Assembly: GCA_963971425.1 (NCBI GenBank)
Contig: OZ020520.1
Coordinates: 23,516,754 to 23,580,753 of the forward strand
Direction: 5' to 3'
Length of the DNA: 64,000 bases
From: Bryoerythrophyllum caledonicum
Lineage: Eukaryota; Streptophyta; Bryopsida; Pottiales; Pottiaceae
Part shown: piece after piece, positions 29,953 to 39,335 of the stretch
Numbering within the stretch: position 1 is the first letter of the stretch
Layout of the letters: every line of letters begins with the position of its first letter
The notes under the pieces: generated by a model
What the model was told of the DNA's origin: nothing
The model's database searches: none
What the model saw: only the letters and a program-made list of their open reading frames with translations
Translations under genes and position numbers: made by a program

Positions 29953-32257
29953 CTACCAACGTGTATGTCCTCCATTAGCGTCAATCACTGCTAGTAACCT
30001 AAAGGGCATAGAATGACATAGTTGAAGGAGCTTTGTACCATTGACTAACTTCCACTCTCTTTCAAGAACTACCTTCAACACATCTAAGCTTCTAGGGCAT
30101 TGTTTGCCATGTTGCACAACATGTTTTAACATCCTCCAAACGTTCTCGATTGGATTGACATCGGGAGAGTTTCACTATAAGAAACCCGTGTTTTTTGTGA
30201 CAAGGCAACTAACGTGCAATTATGTTTTGTGCAGCATCCGGCACGTCAACGTTGACGTCCAAAAAAATCCGTTATAATTGACATGCGAAAAACATGCCAA
30301 AATCTCAAAAAACAGGCCTACGTTTTTTAAAACGTCACAAAAACTTGGGGGTTGAAGGTGTTAAAAATCTGCCATGTGGCTGCCACGTCGCGTCCACGTC
30401 ATCGCCACATGGACGGGCAGTGCCACATCCCCAACTTTTTCATCCGGGCCCTTGATAATGTGGCCCATGATGTGGCGCATGACGTGGCATACGATTGTGA
30501 CTAGGCTTGCATACGTGGACCCGCCATTTTATGACGTGGCACCTTTAAAATATGACGTGTCACTTTTTAAAATATGACGTGGCATGTCCAATCAGCATAG
30601 TTTAATGTAATAATTAATTGTGGACAGTGTAAATTGGGACGTCATTTCTAACACGGTATGTTTTCTATGACGTTCGTTATGACGTTTTCTGTGACGTTCG
30701 TTGAGATGGAGGTCACCAAAAGCAAGCGCCAAGTCAGCAAAAACAAGTGCCATGTCACCAAAAAGAAGCGCCATGTCATCATAAAGTACCATAACACAAA
30801 AAATTTCAAGGTAATTCAAATTCATCCAAATAGATGGATGAAAGTGAATCACTCTTGATTCAAGTGTGATGAGATAGGAGAGAAGGCCTTACATATATAT
30901 ACAATGGGATGCACAAGTGGTGACAATCCATGTGGGATTATTGGATTTGTCATGGTGTTAGCCTCGTGTTAGCATAAACATTAAAATGTCACAGTAGACG
31001 TCCATCCAGACGTCTGTTCCAACATCCTCTTTGCCTACGTGGCAGCTGATTTCAACCTTGCCTACGTGGCACAAACATTTTAAAAAGAATCCAATTTCTA
31101 CCTTGCCTACGTGGCTCAAACACGTTTTTTGTGACGTCAGTAACGACATCCACGTTTTTTGTGACGTCAGTAACAACATCCATGTTTTTATTTTTGAAGG
31201 GGTCAGCCCATCTCCATTGTGTTTTAACCGTTGGGCAGTGTTTTACGGGAGGTTGCAGTAACAATCTCGAAGTTACTCACAGTGAATCTGAAACCCCCTT
31301 GCCGACGTGGCATTGTCACCTTTCTCAGGACGTTGTCTAAAACATGACTATGTTCACTAGGACGTCCCGCAAAACAAATACGTTTATGCTAACATCTCTA
31401 CGTTTTTCCGCCAATTTTTCATGTTTGGTGCAACATCCACCAGAATCCGAAAGCCCAAGGCACGGCCCGTTCGCAAAAACATGTTTTGAAAAACACACTA
31501 GATCACAGCTAACGTCACAAAAATCACGGGTTTCTTATAGTGTTTGCAGGCCAGTTGAGCTTTTCGAGAAGGTGGCTTTGTCTCCATTCTTCACATATTT
31601 TGCTCCTAGCAGAGTAAAATCCTTAGCAGAACGTTGACCTTTAGGCATAAAGACAAGTTCTGACTTTTGTCCTCCGGCAAATGCGCCCCAAATCATTAAA
31701 GAAGTCCTTCCACTTTTAAAAGTAGGAGCTAGACAACTTGATGAATAACGCTCGTATGCACTTCTCCAAACATGAATTTGCCGAGAATTTTTTCCAATTT
31801 CAAAAGTAGATTCATTTGTCCAAACAACACGCTCCCACTCTTTTGCACTCCATCCACAGTACTTCTGAGCAAAAGCTAATCGTTGAGACATGTGACGAGG
31901 TGTCAAAAAAGGTTTTTTGACTGCAATTCGACTAAAAATGCCATTTTTATGTAAGACCCTTTGAATAGTACGTCTACACACTTGAGTAGGACATGCATTG
32001 GTAATCTCTGAGAGTGAAGAGCAATGATGAATTTTTGAGTACTGCACAATACTACGAACATCTCTATCACTAAGCTTTTTAGCATGACTTCCACCGCAAG
32101 GTTTGCCCTTGTAGGTTCCATCTTCTCTAAATGTTTTTACTAACCTTGTAACTGTTCTAATAGGAACTCCAATAGTAGCTGCAATTTGAACTCCTGTAAA
32201 TCCTCCCTCACTCAAACCTATGATGCGAGCACGAATTTCATCTGAAATTGCCATCAT
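29953..32257 (-). pseudogene. Tc1/mariner-type transposase, copy B (79-bp deletion, CACTA insertion)
   Basis: It begins MMAISDEIRARIIGLSEGG at 32257. It stays open through the DNA-binding region and the first part of the catalytic domain to 31535. The first catalytic position is asparagine (WTNESTF, codon at 31814-31816), as in copy A. After KGQRSAKDF a 79-bp deletion removes the MEDGAPVH segment with the second catalytic aspartate and shifts the frame. The remaining 3' part is interrupted at 31543/30172 by the CACTA element and resumes to the final TAG at 29953-29955. The TAA nonsense codon of copy A is absent here, so the two copies decayed independently after sharing the asparagine change. 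Confidence 0.93.
30173..31542. mobile_element. Non-autonomous CACTA (En/Spm) element, 1370 bp
   Basis: It starts CACTATAAGAAACCCGTG and ends with the inverted copy, about 29 bp with one mismatch. The 3-bp duplication TTT (30170-30172 and 31543-31545) rejoins GGGAGAG-TTT-GCAGGCC exactly as in copy A (near 15117). The CACTA start and 3-bp duplication are diagnostic of the superfamily. No transposase coding is visible. The interior is packed with ACGT-core words (TGACGTGGC, CCTACGTGGC, GTGACGTCAG, GACGTCC), many in the subterminal parts. This is the layout expected for transposase-binding repeats of En/Spm elements. Confidence 0.95.
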
Positions 32258-33461
32258 AAACTTATAGAGTGCGTGATGCTAGTTACAATAGTAGAGTAGG
32301 GGTTAGAGCAGAGCAAGGGGGAGAGAAGGGGGCCAAGGGGCTAGAGCAGAGCAAAGGGGGTTGCAGGATTGATACGTGACAATTGGCAGAGGAAGGAGAA
32401 CAGGGCTGGAGCAGAGCAAGGGGGAGAGAAGGGAGCCAAGGCGTCGGAGCAGAGAGGAGAGAGAAGGGTCGCCAAAACACAAGCCCATATGCATACATGA
32501 AAAATCGTTTTGCTCTTAATCACTCATCATGTATGCCCAATGTGAGTCAACACTCATGCATCCCACAATACAACACTCTGTTTTGAGGATTATCTCAACA
32601 TTCAGTCTATCACAAATCACACACACCATTCCCTTTACATAGTCTTCAATAGATATTTAGAAGAAAAAAATTGTCATGTGTCTAATGCACACTTTATGGC
32701 CAAGTGGATTCTTCTGCATGGAACACCTCTTTACTTCTTCATTTAGATGTTATTGATCTTTTAGAGAAGCATTTATGTTTGGTGGCTTACTCACATGATT
32801 GAGTTCAATGAAAAAGCATGAGGTGTCAAAGATATTTTGACATTTTCAATATGACCTTCAAATTGTTTATCATAGTTACACATGTTGATAGATATGGAAT
32901 AAATTTTTTTATGTATGTCTTTTGGCTTTGAAATTTATCCCACATGTTACCAGCGTAAAGATAATCTTGTGCCAAAAATTTCATTATGTATCAACAAAAA
33001 CTCAATCCTAAGGAGGGCGTCAAAGTTGGAAGTAGTAAAATGGTTTTCCCCTTTGTTTCTCAAAACTACACATGTTGGTAGATTTGGAATATCATTTTTT
33101 GTATGGGTCTTTTGGACTTGAAATTTTCCACACATGCAAACAACATAAAATTTTTTTTGCTCCAAAAATTTCATGGGCAAAAAAAATTTCCTCAATTCTT
33201 GGGAGGGTGTCAAAGTTGGCAGCTGTGACACTTTTCTCACAGCTATCCCATGTTGGTAGATCTTGCATAAGTTTTTTTGTATAAGTCTCCTGGACTTGAA
33301 ATTTGGTATGCATGTTTTCAACATAAAGATGATGATGTCCCCAAATTTTCATGGTAAAATAACAATTTCTCAGCTTTGGGGAGGGTGTCAAAGTTGGCAG
33401 CAGTGTAGGACACTATCCCTGGAACTACTAAACGGCCAATTTGAATGTCACCCTATTGTAC

Positions 33462-33957
33462 ATCTATCGTTCTATCTCTTTTGCATCAATATTGTAGATA
33501 TTTGGTTTGGAGTATTTTTACTGTATATAGAATTTAGTGGGTCCTGCTAAACCATCACTTCTTCCTTATGAAGCTTAAGGATAAGTTGAAGCCCTTGCAG
33601 ATAGTAGTTTTCTATGATCGTCTCTACAACATGCTTTTTGCATCTCTAGGGCAAAGAGTTATGACTTCTTGATATTGTTGTTGAGGGCCATACCCTGTTA
33701 AGACTTGCCTTAAAGAGTGAAAGAAGTCAAATTAGTTTGTGCACAAAAAAATGTTTCTTATTTTATACTACCATTAATCCCTTTTTACGCCCTTATCTCT
33801 TCATTGCATTGAAGTTATTGGTTCAATATGTATGTTATCTTTAACTATTCATTCTCTAATCATAGTACCATGTATAAGTTCTATCCATTCATTTCCAAAA
33901 GAATAAACCATCAGGTTTATATTAGTCTAATTATAGACCATGGTTGTAGATGCTACT
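33462..33957. other. Spacer, nothing recognised
   Basis: No supported feature between copy B and the next TTAA element. Confidence 0.5.
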
Positions 33958-33961
33958 TTAA

Positions 33962-34829
33962 CCCCTAAAGGGAAATTTGTCCCTATGAGAGACAAATCAA
34001 TTTTGGGCAGGTTCCTAAAAATCCATTTTTGAAGATGACTTCTTGAAATTTTTATTGCAAATAGGAATACAAATTATCTTTGCAAGGAATTTTTTTTTTG
34101 GGACTTACAAGGAAAAAGTTATGGTGCTTCAAAAATAAAAAGCTCGACTCTTTTGGCAGTTGGACAGGATACTATAGAGTGAATATTGCTGCTATAGAGT
34201 TGACAATTGCACTTTTTTGAGGCGGGTAGTAGTGAAGGAAAGTTCTTCACTACCTTCATTGTTTTCACTGAAAAACCCATAGAAAATAAGGATTTTTTTT
34301 TTGAAAAAATGTTTTTTTCTATTGTTAGATAAAGTCATCAAATTCTATCCACCATTTGGATTTTAGATCCAGCAAATATTTTTCTACTTAAAAAATAAAA
34401 TTGCTTTCCTCAGTAGTGAGCCACTTTCTACACCCCTAGTCGTTGCAGGTCCATTTTTCTTATTGTAAACACCTCCATTACTTGTGATTTTTGGCGTGGG
34501 ATGACTCAACACAAGGTAGAACATAGATCCATTGAGTTTATACAATGTGTAATGGAAAAAATTACCATTATCTTGAGTCAAAGTACGCTGAACCTGCTGG
34601 GCACAGTAGAAAAAAACGATTTTGCACTCTTCAAATGCATATATCATTCAATCCGTGAGGTCAAAGTTTACAAAAAATTTAGGGTGTCTTCTCGTACTAG
34701 TTAGCTTGAAAATTGATTTATTTTGTTGAAAATAGTAAAATAAAGTTTGAATAAGTCTAATAATATCTCATGTCAAAGTGGCAGTTTTGGGGTGGTTTTG
34801 GCGAAGCACAAGGCCGAGTCCTTTAGGAG
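33962..34829 (+). mobile_element. Long-class TTAA element, diverged subfamily
   Basis: 868 bp flanked by TTAA at 33958-33961 and 34830-34833. The ends are CCCCTAAAGGGAAATTTG and CTCCTAAAGGACTCGGCC. The interior, with 'TTTTTTGAGGCGGGTAGTAG' and 'CATTCAATCCGTGAGGTCAA', matches the fragment at 9555-10790. It contains the unoccupied site of the MITE at 9998-10513. No coding sequence is seen. Confidence 0.85.
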
Positions 34830-34833
34830 TTAA

Positions 34834-35407
34834 TTGATTTTATGAAATTTTAATTACATTGATAAGAGTCACTATTCACTGCTTACAAATAACATTTTTT
34901 TATGCTTTCATTCATGCATTTTTTCTCTTGCTGTATGGAGCCAAAGGGTTTTGAAATCCCATTTTTTGCTCAATTTAGTAAAAAAAAAAAGTGTCCATAA
35001 AAAAGGGTGTATGTGGATGAAAAATGATAAAAATGGATGAAATAGTTGGCCGATTTATCCAATTTTTAGCTATCTTTGTTTGTATATAAAAGATTACGGT
35101 CTGTTACCTATCTGGTGGTTAATACCTAGGTACATGGGTATCGGTAGGTAAAGGGTATCTTGAGTAGATGTCAGGTATCTAAAGTAAATAAGAGGTATAA
35201 AAATAAATGGTAAGTATCTAAAGTAAATGATTGGCGTTTAAATGAAATAATGGACATATGATGGATAAATAACGGATACATTCGTTTTTTGCATTCACAT
35301 GCGTTTACTTAGCTAGGGATTGCAAATTGACACTAAACCCAAACTCAAAAGAAAATGCAGATAAGGACATGCTCAGGATCAGCTCCACAAACGCACCTCT
35401 TAAAATT
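34834..35407. other. Spacer with weak GGTATCTAAAGTAAAT repetition
   Basis: Around 35130-35240 the words 'GGTATCTAAAGTAAATAAG' and 'AAGTATCTAAAGTAAATGA' repeat loosely. No gene is recognised. Confidence 0.5.
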
Positions 35408-35707
35408 TTCCACCTTACCCAAAGAGACGATCAAAGTGACCATCCCTGATAACAACATCACAGCAATTGTCTCAAGGCAGACAACAGCATATCCTTAGAT
35501 TCCGTGCAAAGGACCAAACCTGGATATTCATCCATAACCTCGTTGAAGTTTGCCACAGCTACCAACATGTCTCTCATCATCATCATGTGCACACTAGTCC
35601 AGGAGTTAACTCTTCAGCGATCAGTCTAATCTCTTCTGAATCTATACAACCTTGCATTTGAAACTCGTGATTGTTCTCAACAACATCGACTTGGATCGAT
35701 GAGTTAA

Positions 35708-36068
35708 CCCTTAAGCGCCCAGGAGAGCCCGAGGGGCTCTTTTCCTACGGAATCTTTTCTGTAGCTCTTATTATTATCAACTTTTCACTTATTTTTTGAT
35801 ATCATTCTGGTCACCTTCTTCTCATGCATCTACAAAGTGAAATCTTACAATTCAAATCGCAATTTGTATGACTGATTTGTGCTTTGAAAGGATTGTGGTA
35901 GGTAGGTTGGGGTTGCACAAAACCTTGTAGGAGGTTGCAAGCTCATCATTGATTGGTTCATTCATGATGCCCAAGTTCAAAAAGTGCACTATTCACGATG
36001 CCCAAGTCCAAAAGATGCTGACATCCAATTTCGGGCTGCCCATTGGGGAGTGCTTGGGCGTTTCAGGG
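35708..36068 (+). mobile_element. 361-bp TTAA element upstream of the DUF688-like gene
   Basis: Flanked by TTAA at 35704-35707 and 36069-36072. The ends are CCCTTAAGCGCCCAGG and CCCTGAAACGCCCAAGC. A palindrome AGAGCCCGAGGGGCTCT follows the left end, as in the long class. Arm B has the unoccupied site as GATGAGTTAAGCATGC (reverse strand, near 50690-50705). This makes it the clearest proof in the window of TTAA duplication on insertion. Confidence 0.95.
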
Positions 36069-36494
36069 TTAAGCATGCAGATCAAGAGCACGAACAACAC
36101 AACTAATTACTGCATGGATGATCTCATACTTTCATTTCAAGTCTCGCACCTCCCAACTCGTCTTTTGAGTCTGTAGTTGAAATGCTGGACCCAGACGCTC
36201 ACCTGTAAATGCCTGGGCGCCTTGTAACACAATCCTTCTAATTGCAGACAGGTATGGCGAAGTTTCACAATGTTCTGGTTGTGTGCTTTCTTCAGAATGA
36301 CAAAAGCCAGAAGGTTTTGTGAGAGATAGCATGTCATATTCTATGCTCGTCCAAAACTTGAAGGAGAGTTGTGAGGGTGGTTCTAGCTAGGGCTGCTGTT
36401 TTGGTGAGAGGATTTCCTCATGAAATCTACCATGTTCCAGAACTTCGATTGGGCTCAGTTCTGATCACAATTCGCGAGACTCGGATTGTTCCAG

Positions 36495-36594
36495 GTACGG
36501 TTTGCTTTTTCATGAGGTGGACGTACACAGTCGTTTGATCATCAGAGTTTATGATAGGATATGGTGTGATGTAGTTGCATATGTTGTGTGCCAG
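36495..36594 (+). other. Possible 100-bp intron in the 5' leader of the DUF688-like gene (copy A)
   Basis: CCAG|GTACGG at 36491-36500 and GTGTGCCAG|ACGATG before the start codon look like a donor and an acceptor. The AG is kept in arm B (TGTGCTAG|ACGATG) although the neighbouring base differs. This is inference from splice-site form only. Confidence 0.4.
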
Positions 36595-36597
36595 ACG

Positions 36598-38079
36598 ATG
36601 GCGAGGCTGTCTTCCGCATCGACGGAATCGGAGTACGTTCCTGTCATGGTGCCATTCCATAGGGAGGTTGCACCAGGAAGGCCTGCTGTGCAACAGACCA
36701 TCGACCCGCCATCGCTGCCGCTGCCGCCTGGCAAACGACCCAAGGATGGGTTCTACCTCCCATTCCCAAGACCTCCGCATTTGGACGTTCCATCTGCTAA
36801 TTCGAGGAGGAGGAGGCCGTCTGACCTGAGGTATCCCTTCTCACGAAAAAGCAGCCGTGACATGGGTGGCGGGTGTAGTCATGTCTCCGGCCACAGATTT
36901 GCCTCCCGAGTTGCGAGGAGGGTGCTCGTGGAGCTTCAGAAGAGACGGTCCTGTGCGGGAGCGTGTTTGTCGCCTAGATGGAAAAGCAGCTCCTCGTCCC
37001 ATAGCCACCAGCGTCGCCCATGCGGAGGATTCGACTCCATTCGGGAGCCACCTTCACCGGCTTCGAGATACACTGATTTCTCCTCTGGATCCAGCGAACG
37101 TCCACGTAGAAAGTCATCAGTTGCTAGACAACATTCACAGCAGCCGCAGTTACAGGTTCTACGAACCAGCCGATTCATGGCATCAATGCTGATGGCCCTG
37201 TGCCCCGCTGATGAGGAGCCTGACCATGAATCTGGTGAGGAAGCAGCTGTGGATGATGGTGATCGTTACAGCGCCGATGTGGACAACCGAGTCGCAATGC
37301 CAAGGGCCCGTGTCTCTAGCCCGGAACGACTCTTCCAGGCTCCTCATGAAGGGCCTCCCATGATGCTGGCTCCAGAACAAGACATACCTTCACCATCTTC
37401 GCATGTGGAACGGACGCGGGCGTGGGTGGATCTGTCCACAGACATGTCAAGGTGCAATCTGTCAGAGAGGAGGGACCCCAAGCAGTGTGAGTGTTGTGGA
37501 GCGAAGCTACAGCAGCCAAGAATACTAACATGGAAACCTCGCACCGAGTGCATCAGAACCGAGCAGGACGCTGATAATTCTGATGCGTTTTCCGCGACGT
37601 CACATGTGCCAAAGAGTTCCAAGGATCTGAGAACTACTCGCCCAAGTTTTGCTTCCACGGTTTGGCAGGAAGCGCTGAGGTCGTCTCCTTTATGGCCCAA
37701 TCCAACGCCCATAACGTCCACCGATGATGAATCCGGTGAGGATTCGGGCAGTTGCAGCAGGGCGTCATCACCCGCTCCAGTTGGTCCACCGCCTAGAGCT
37801 GCGACGTGGGGGATATCTGGGGAGCTGCTCAAGTCGTCCTCCTTGCTGAAGCACAAGCAGAAGCTGCAACAGGATCAGGAGTCATGTACGAGGATAGTAG
37901 TACCGACCCCTGCAACTTCAGATACTAGTTCTGCAGAGCCGTCGAAGGTGAATGCATCGTGTGGTGTGATGAGCAGGGTGGCTGAGTTTGAGGCCAAGGC
38001 TGGAACTGTGCGATGCTCCTTTGGCGAATCGCTGCCAGTGAATGTGACTCGGAGAGCATCAAGGCATCGTCATCGTTGA
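36598..38079 (+). CDS. Plant DUF688-like protein, copy A (key Trp replaced by Arg)
   Basis: 493 residues from the ATG matching the start of copy B. A longer in-frame start at 36502 would run through a probable leader intron. The N-terminal motif VPFHREVAPGRP (residues 18-29) is that of plant DUF688-type proteins, but the usual tryptophan at residue 22 is arginine (AGG at 36661-36663). The rest is serine- and arginine-rich and probably disordered, with a CECC-type cysteine cluster (KQCECCGAK). No signal peptide or membrane span is visible. Molecular function is unknown. Residues after about 180 are identical to copy B except one (Met for Thr). The first 180 differ at about ten positions and by a 7-residue indel (SRYTDFSS region). 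The altered motif and the upstream insertion suggest this may be the relaxed copy, but the frame is open. Confidence 0.6.
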   Translation: MARLSSASTESEYVPVMVPFHREVAPGRPAVQQTIDPPSLPLPPGKRPKDGFYLPFPRPPHLDVPSANSRRRRPSDLRYPFSRKSSRDMGGGCSHVSGHRFASRVARRVLVELQKRRSCAGACLSPRWKSSSSSHSHQRRPCGGFDSIREPPSPASRYTDFSSGSSERPRRKSSVARQHSQQPQLQVLRTSRFMASMLMALCPADEEPDHESGEEAAVDDGDRYSADVDNRVAMPRARVSSPERLFQAPHEGPPMMLAPEQDIPSPSSHVERTRAWVDLSTDMSRCNLSERRDPKQCECCGAKLQQPRILTWKPRTECIRTEQDADNSDAFSATSHVPKSSKDLRTTRPSFASTVWQEALRSSPLWPNPTPITSTDDESGEDSGSCSRASSPAPVGPPPRAATWGISGELLKSSSLLKHKQKLQQDQESCTRIVVPTPATSDTSSAEPSKVNASCGVMSRVAEFEAKAGTVRCSFGESLPVNVTRRASRHRHR

Positions 38080-38247
38080 AGGCCAAGCACTCGAGTCACG
38101 GGTGATGATACCTGTATGTTGCGAGGTAGAGCTCTTCGAGCAGGTGTTGCAAACCATTGTTAAGAGTATGTGAGTCTGGGGAGGATATTCTTTCAGTACT
38201 GTATTGGTCTTCTATGTATGTACCTATTGGTAATTCCTTAGTTTTAA

Positions 38248-38538
38248 TCCTTAATCCTGGAAGACCTAATGTCCATTTTTGGGTCGTTTGGGAATGATAA
38301 TCTTAACAACAAATGTTACAGGCCACCTCCATGAAAAATTTATATGAGGACATAGAGTTGGAGGAAGGTGGGCATCTATTGAGACCATGGCCACGAAAGT
38401 CGGTGCAAGCAATGGCGAGCTAAGTGATTTTCATGAAGGGGGGTCATAATGAAATGTACCCCTTGCGTAGATGTTGTTCTACGTGATCTATAACAAGCAT
38501 AGATTTTGTTTAATAAAGAACTCATTGGCCTTTAAGGA
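38248..38538. mobile_element. 290-bp-class TTAA element
   Basis: 291 bp between TTAA at 38244-38247 and 38539-38542. The ends are TCCTTAATCCTGGAAGACC and TCCTTAAAGGCC. Interior landmarks 'CATCTATTGAGACCATGGCC' and 'GAAATGTACCCCTTGCGTAG' are those of the class. Confidence 0.82.
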
Positions 38539-38542
38539 TTAA

Positions 38543-38869
38543 AGGTTTGTAGTGGACAATATATATAGTCATGTATTGTACTCTATAAAATACAATGAAG
38601 TAATCAAGTTAAGCAAGGTGTTGTGTAAAGGACGATTGCTGAACACAATAGATCGAGAATCACAACCAACATCAAATATACAAAAAAACATAGCCAAAGA
38701 CAACTGTGCCAATCACACCCTCAAGTGTCCCCCTAGCTATTATAGAGCTCCACTAACCAACTAGGATCAAATAGCACTAAAAGGACAATTGCCATGGTGG
38801 TGTTGTTGCAACAACTGTATGCATTCAGTCGAAGATGTCGACCGTCGCCAAATTAATAAGCGTATGAAG
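38543..38869. other. Spacer, nothing recognised
   Basis: A 70-codon plus-strand frame (38552-38764) shows no domain. No repeat boundary is visible. Confidence 0.45.
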
Positions 38870-38940
38870 AAGTGATTAAGAGAGGATAGGCCGGGTACAA
38901 TGTGAGTCATTGTACCCGGCCTATCCTCTCTTAATCACTT
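38870..38940. repeat. Perfect 33-bp inverted repeat with 5-base spacer
   Basis: The left arm starts AAGTGATTAAGAGAGGATAG (38870) and ends at 38902. The right arm, 38908-38940, is its exact reverse complement. The spacer is TGAGT. Exact identity over 33 pairs means the structure is young or maintained. A transcript would fold into a perfect hairpin. The function is unknown. Confidence 0.97.
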
Positions 38941-39335
38941 TCCACAATGGCCTTAAGGCAACTTTGTTGCCAATTCCTTGATCAATCTCCACAGTGCCTA
39001 TCCTTGAAAGAAAACCACAAACTTTAATTGGATGGCAACGCACAACACAGTGACAAGTCCACAAGGAATTCAATCCGTTTCATTGGTGAATTGTGGCTTG
39101 AAGACCTCCGACATTGAGGGCAAGTCCAATCCCCGCACGCTAGAGTAGAAAGAGGCATGCAAGCCATATGTCATTCACGCTCGCAATGGTCACATAGCAA
39201 CATGGTAGCCGCGCCTTTCTTCTCACCACACACAAAGCAGAGAAGGCCGTTTGGCACAATGGCTGAATCGGAATGAACAAAGCCATTAATGGGTAAATGG
39301 CAGGGAGTGCAACTCTTAGAGTGCTCTCAACATTC

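Larger units (their letters stand above)
29387..33458 (-). mobile_element. Long-TIR Tc1/mariner element, copy B, carrying a CACTA element
   Basis: 4072 bp, with ends identical to copy A (CAATAGGGTGACATTCAAAT), flanked by TA at 29385-29386 and 33459-33460. The left TA is also the last two bases of the LINE target duplication, so this element landed exactly at the LINE flank. Removing the CACTA insertion and one TTT leaves 2699 bp, 79 bp less than copy A. This is accounted for by a 79-bp deletion in the transposase. Arms: 29387 to about 29967 and about 32880 to 33458. The orientation is opposite to copy A. Confidence 0.95.
35408..38131 (+). repeat. Inverted segmental duplication, arm A
   Basis: This arm corresponds to 48647-50990 in reverse orientation. 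The arms share the upstream region, the whole DUF688-like gene and about 50 bases of 3' flank (to GTTGCGAGGTAG). Arm A has a 361-bp TTAA element that arm B lacks. From about 37090 to the end the two arms are almost identical, while upstream of that they differ at many positions. Confidence 0.93.

Noticed and set aside
36502-36597. Upstream in-frame ATG extending DUF688-like copy A to 525 codons
   Set aside because: Arm B is not open over the same stretch in that frame, and splice-like signals suggest the segment is a leader intron.
37344-37856. 170-codon frame antisense to the DUF688-like gene, identical in both arms
   Set aside because: It is the shadow of a GC-rich coding region. Its identity between arms follows from the near-identical nucleotide sequence.
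38870-38940. Interpretation of the palindrome as a transcription terminator or a CRISPR-type repeat
   Set aside because: The setting is a eukaryotic nuclear genome, and a single 33-bp palindrome without repeats and spacers fits neither.
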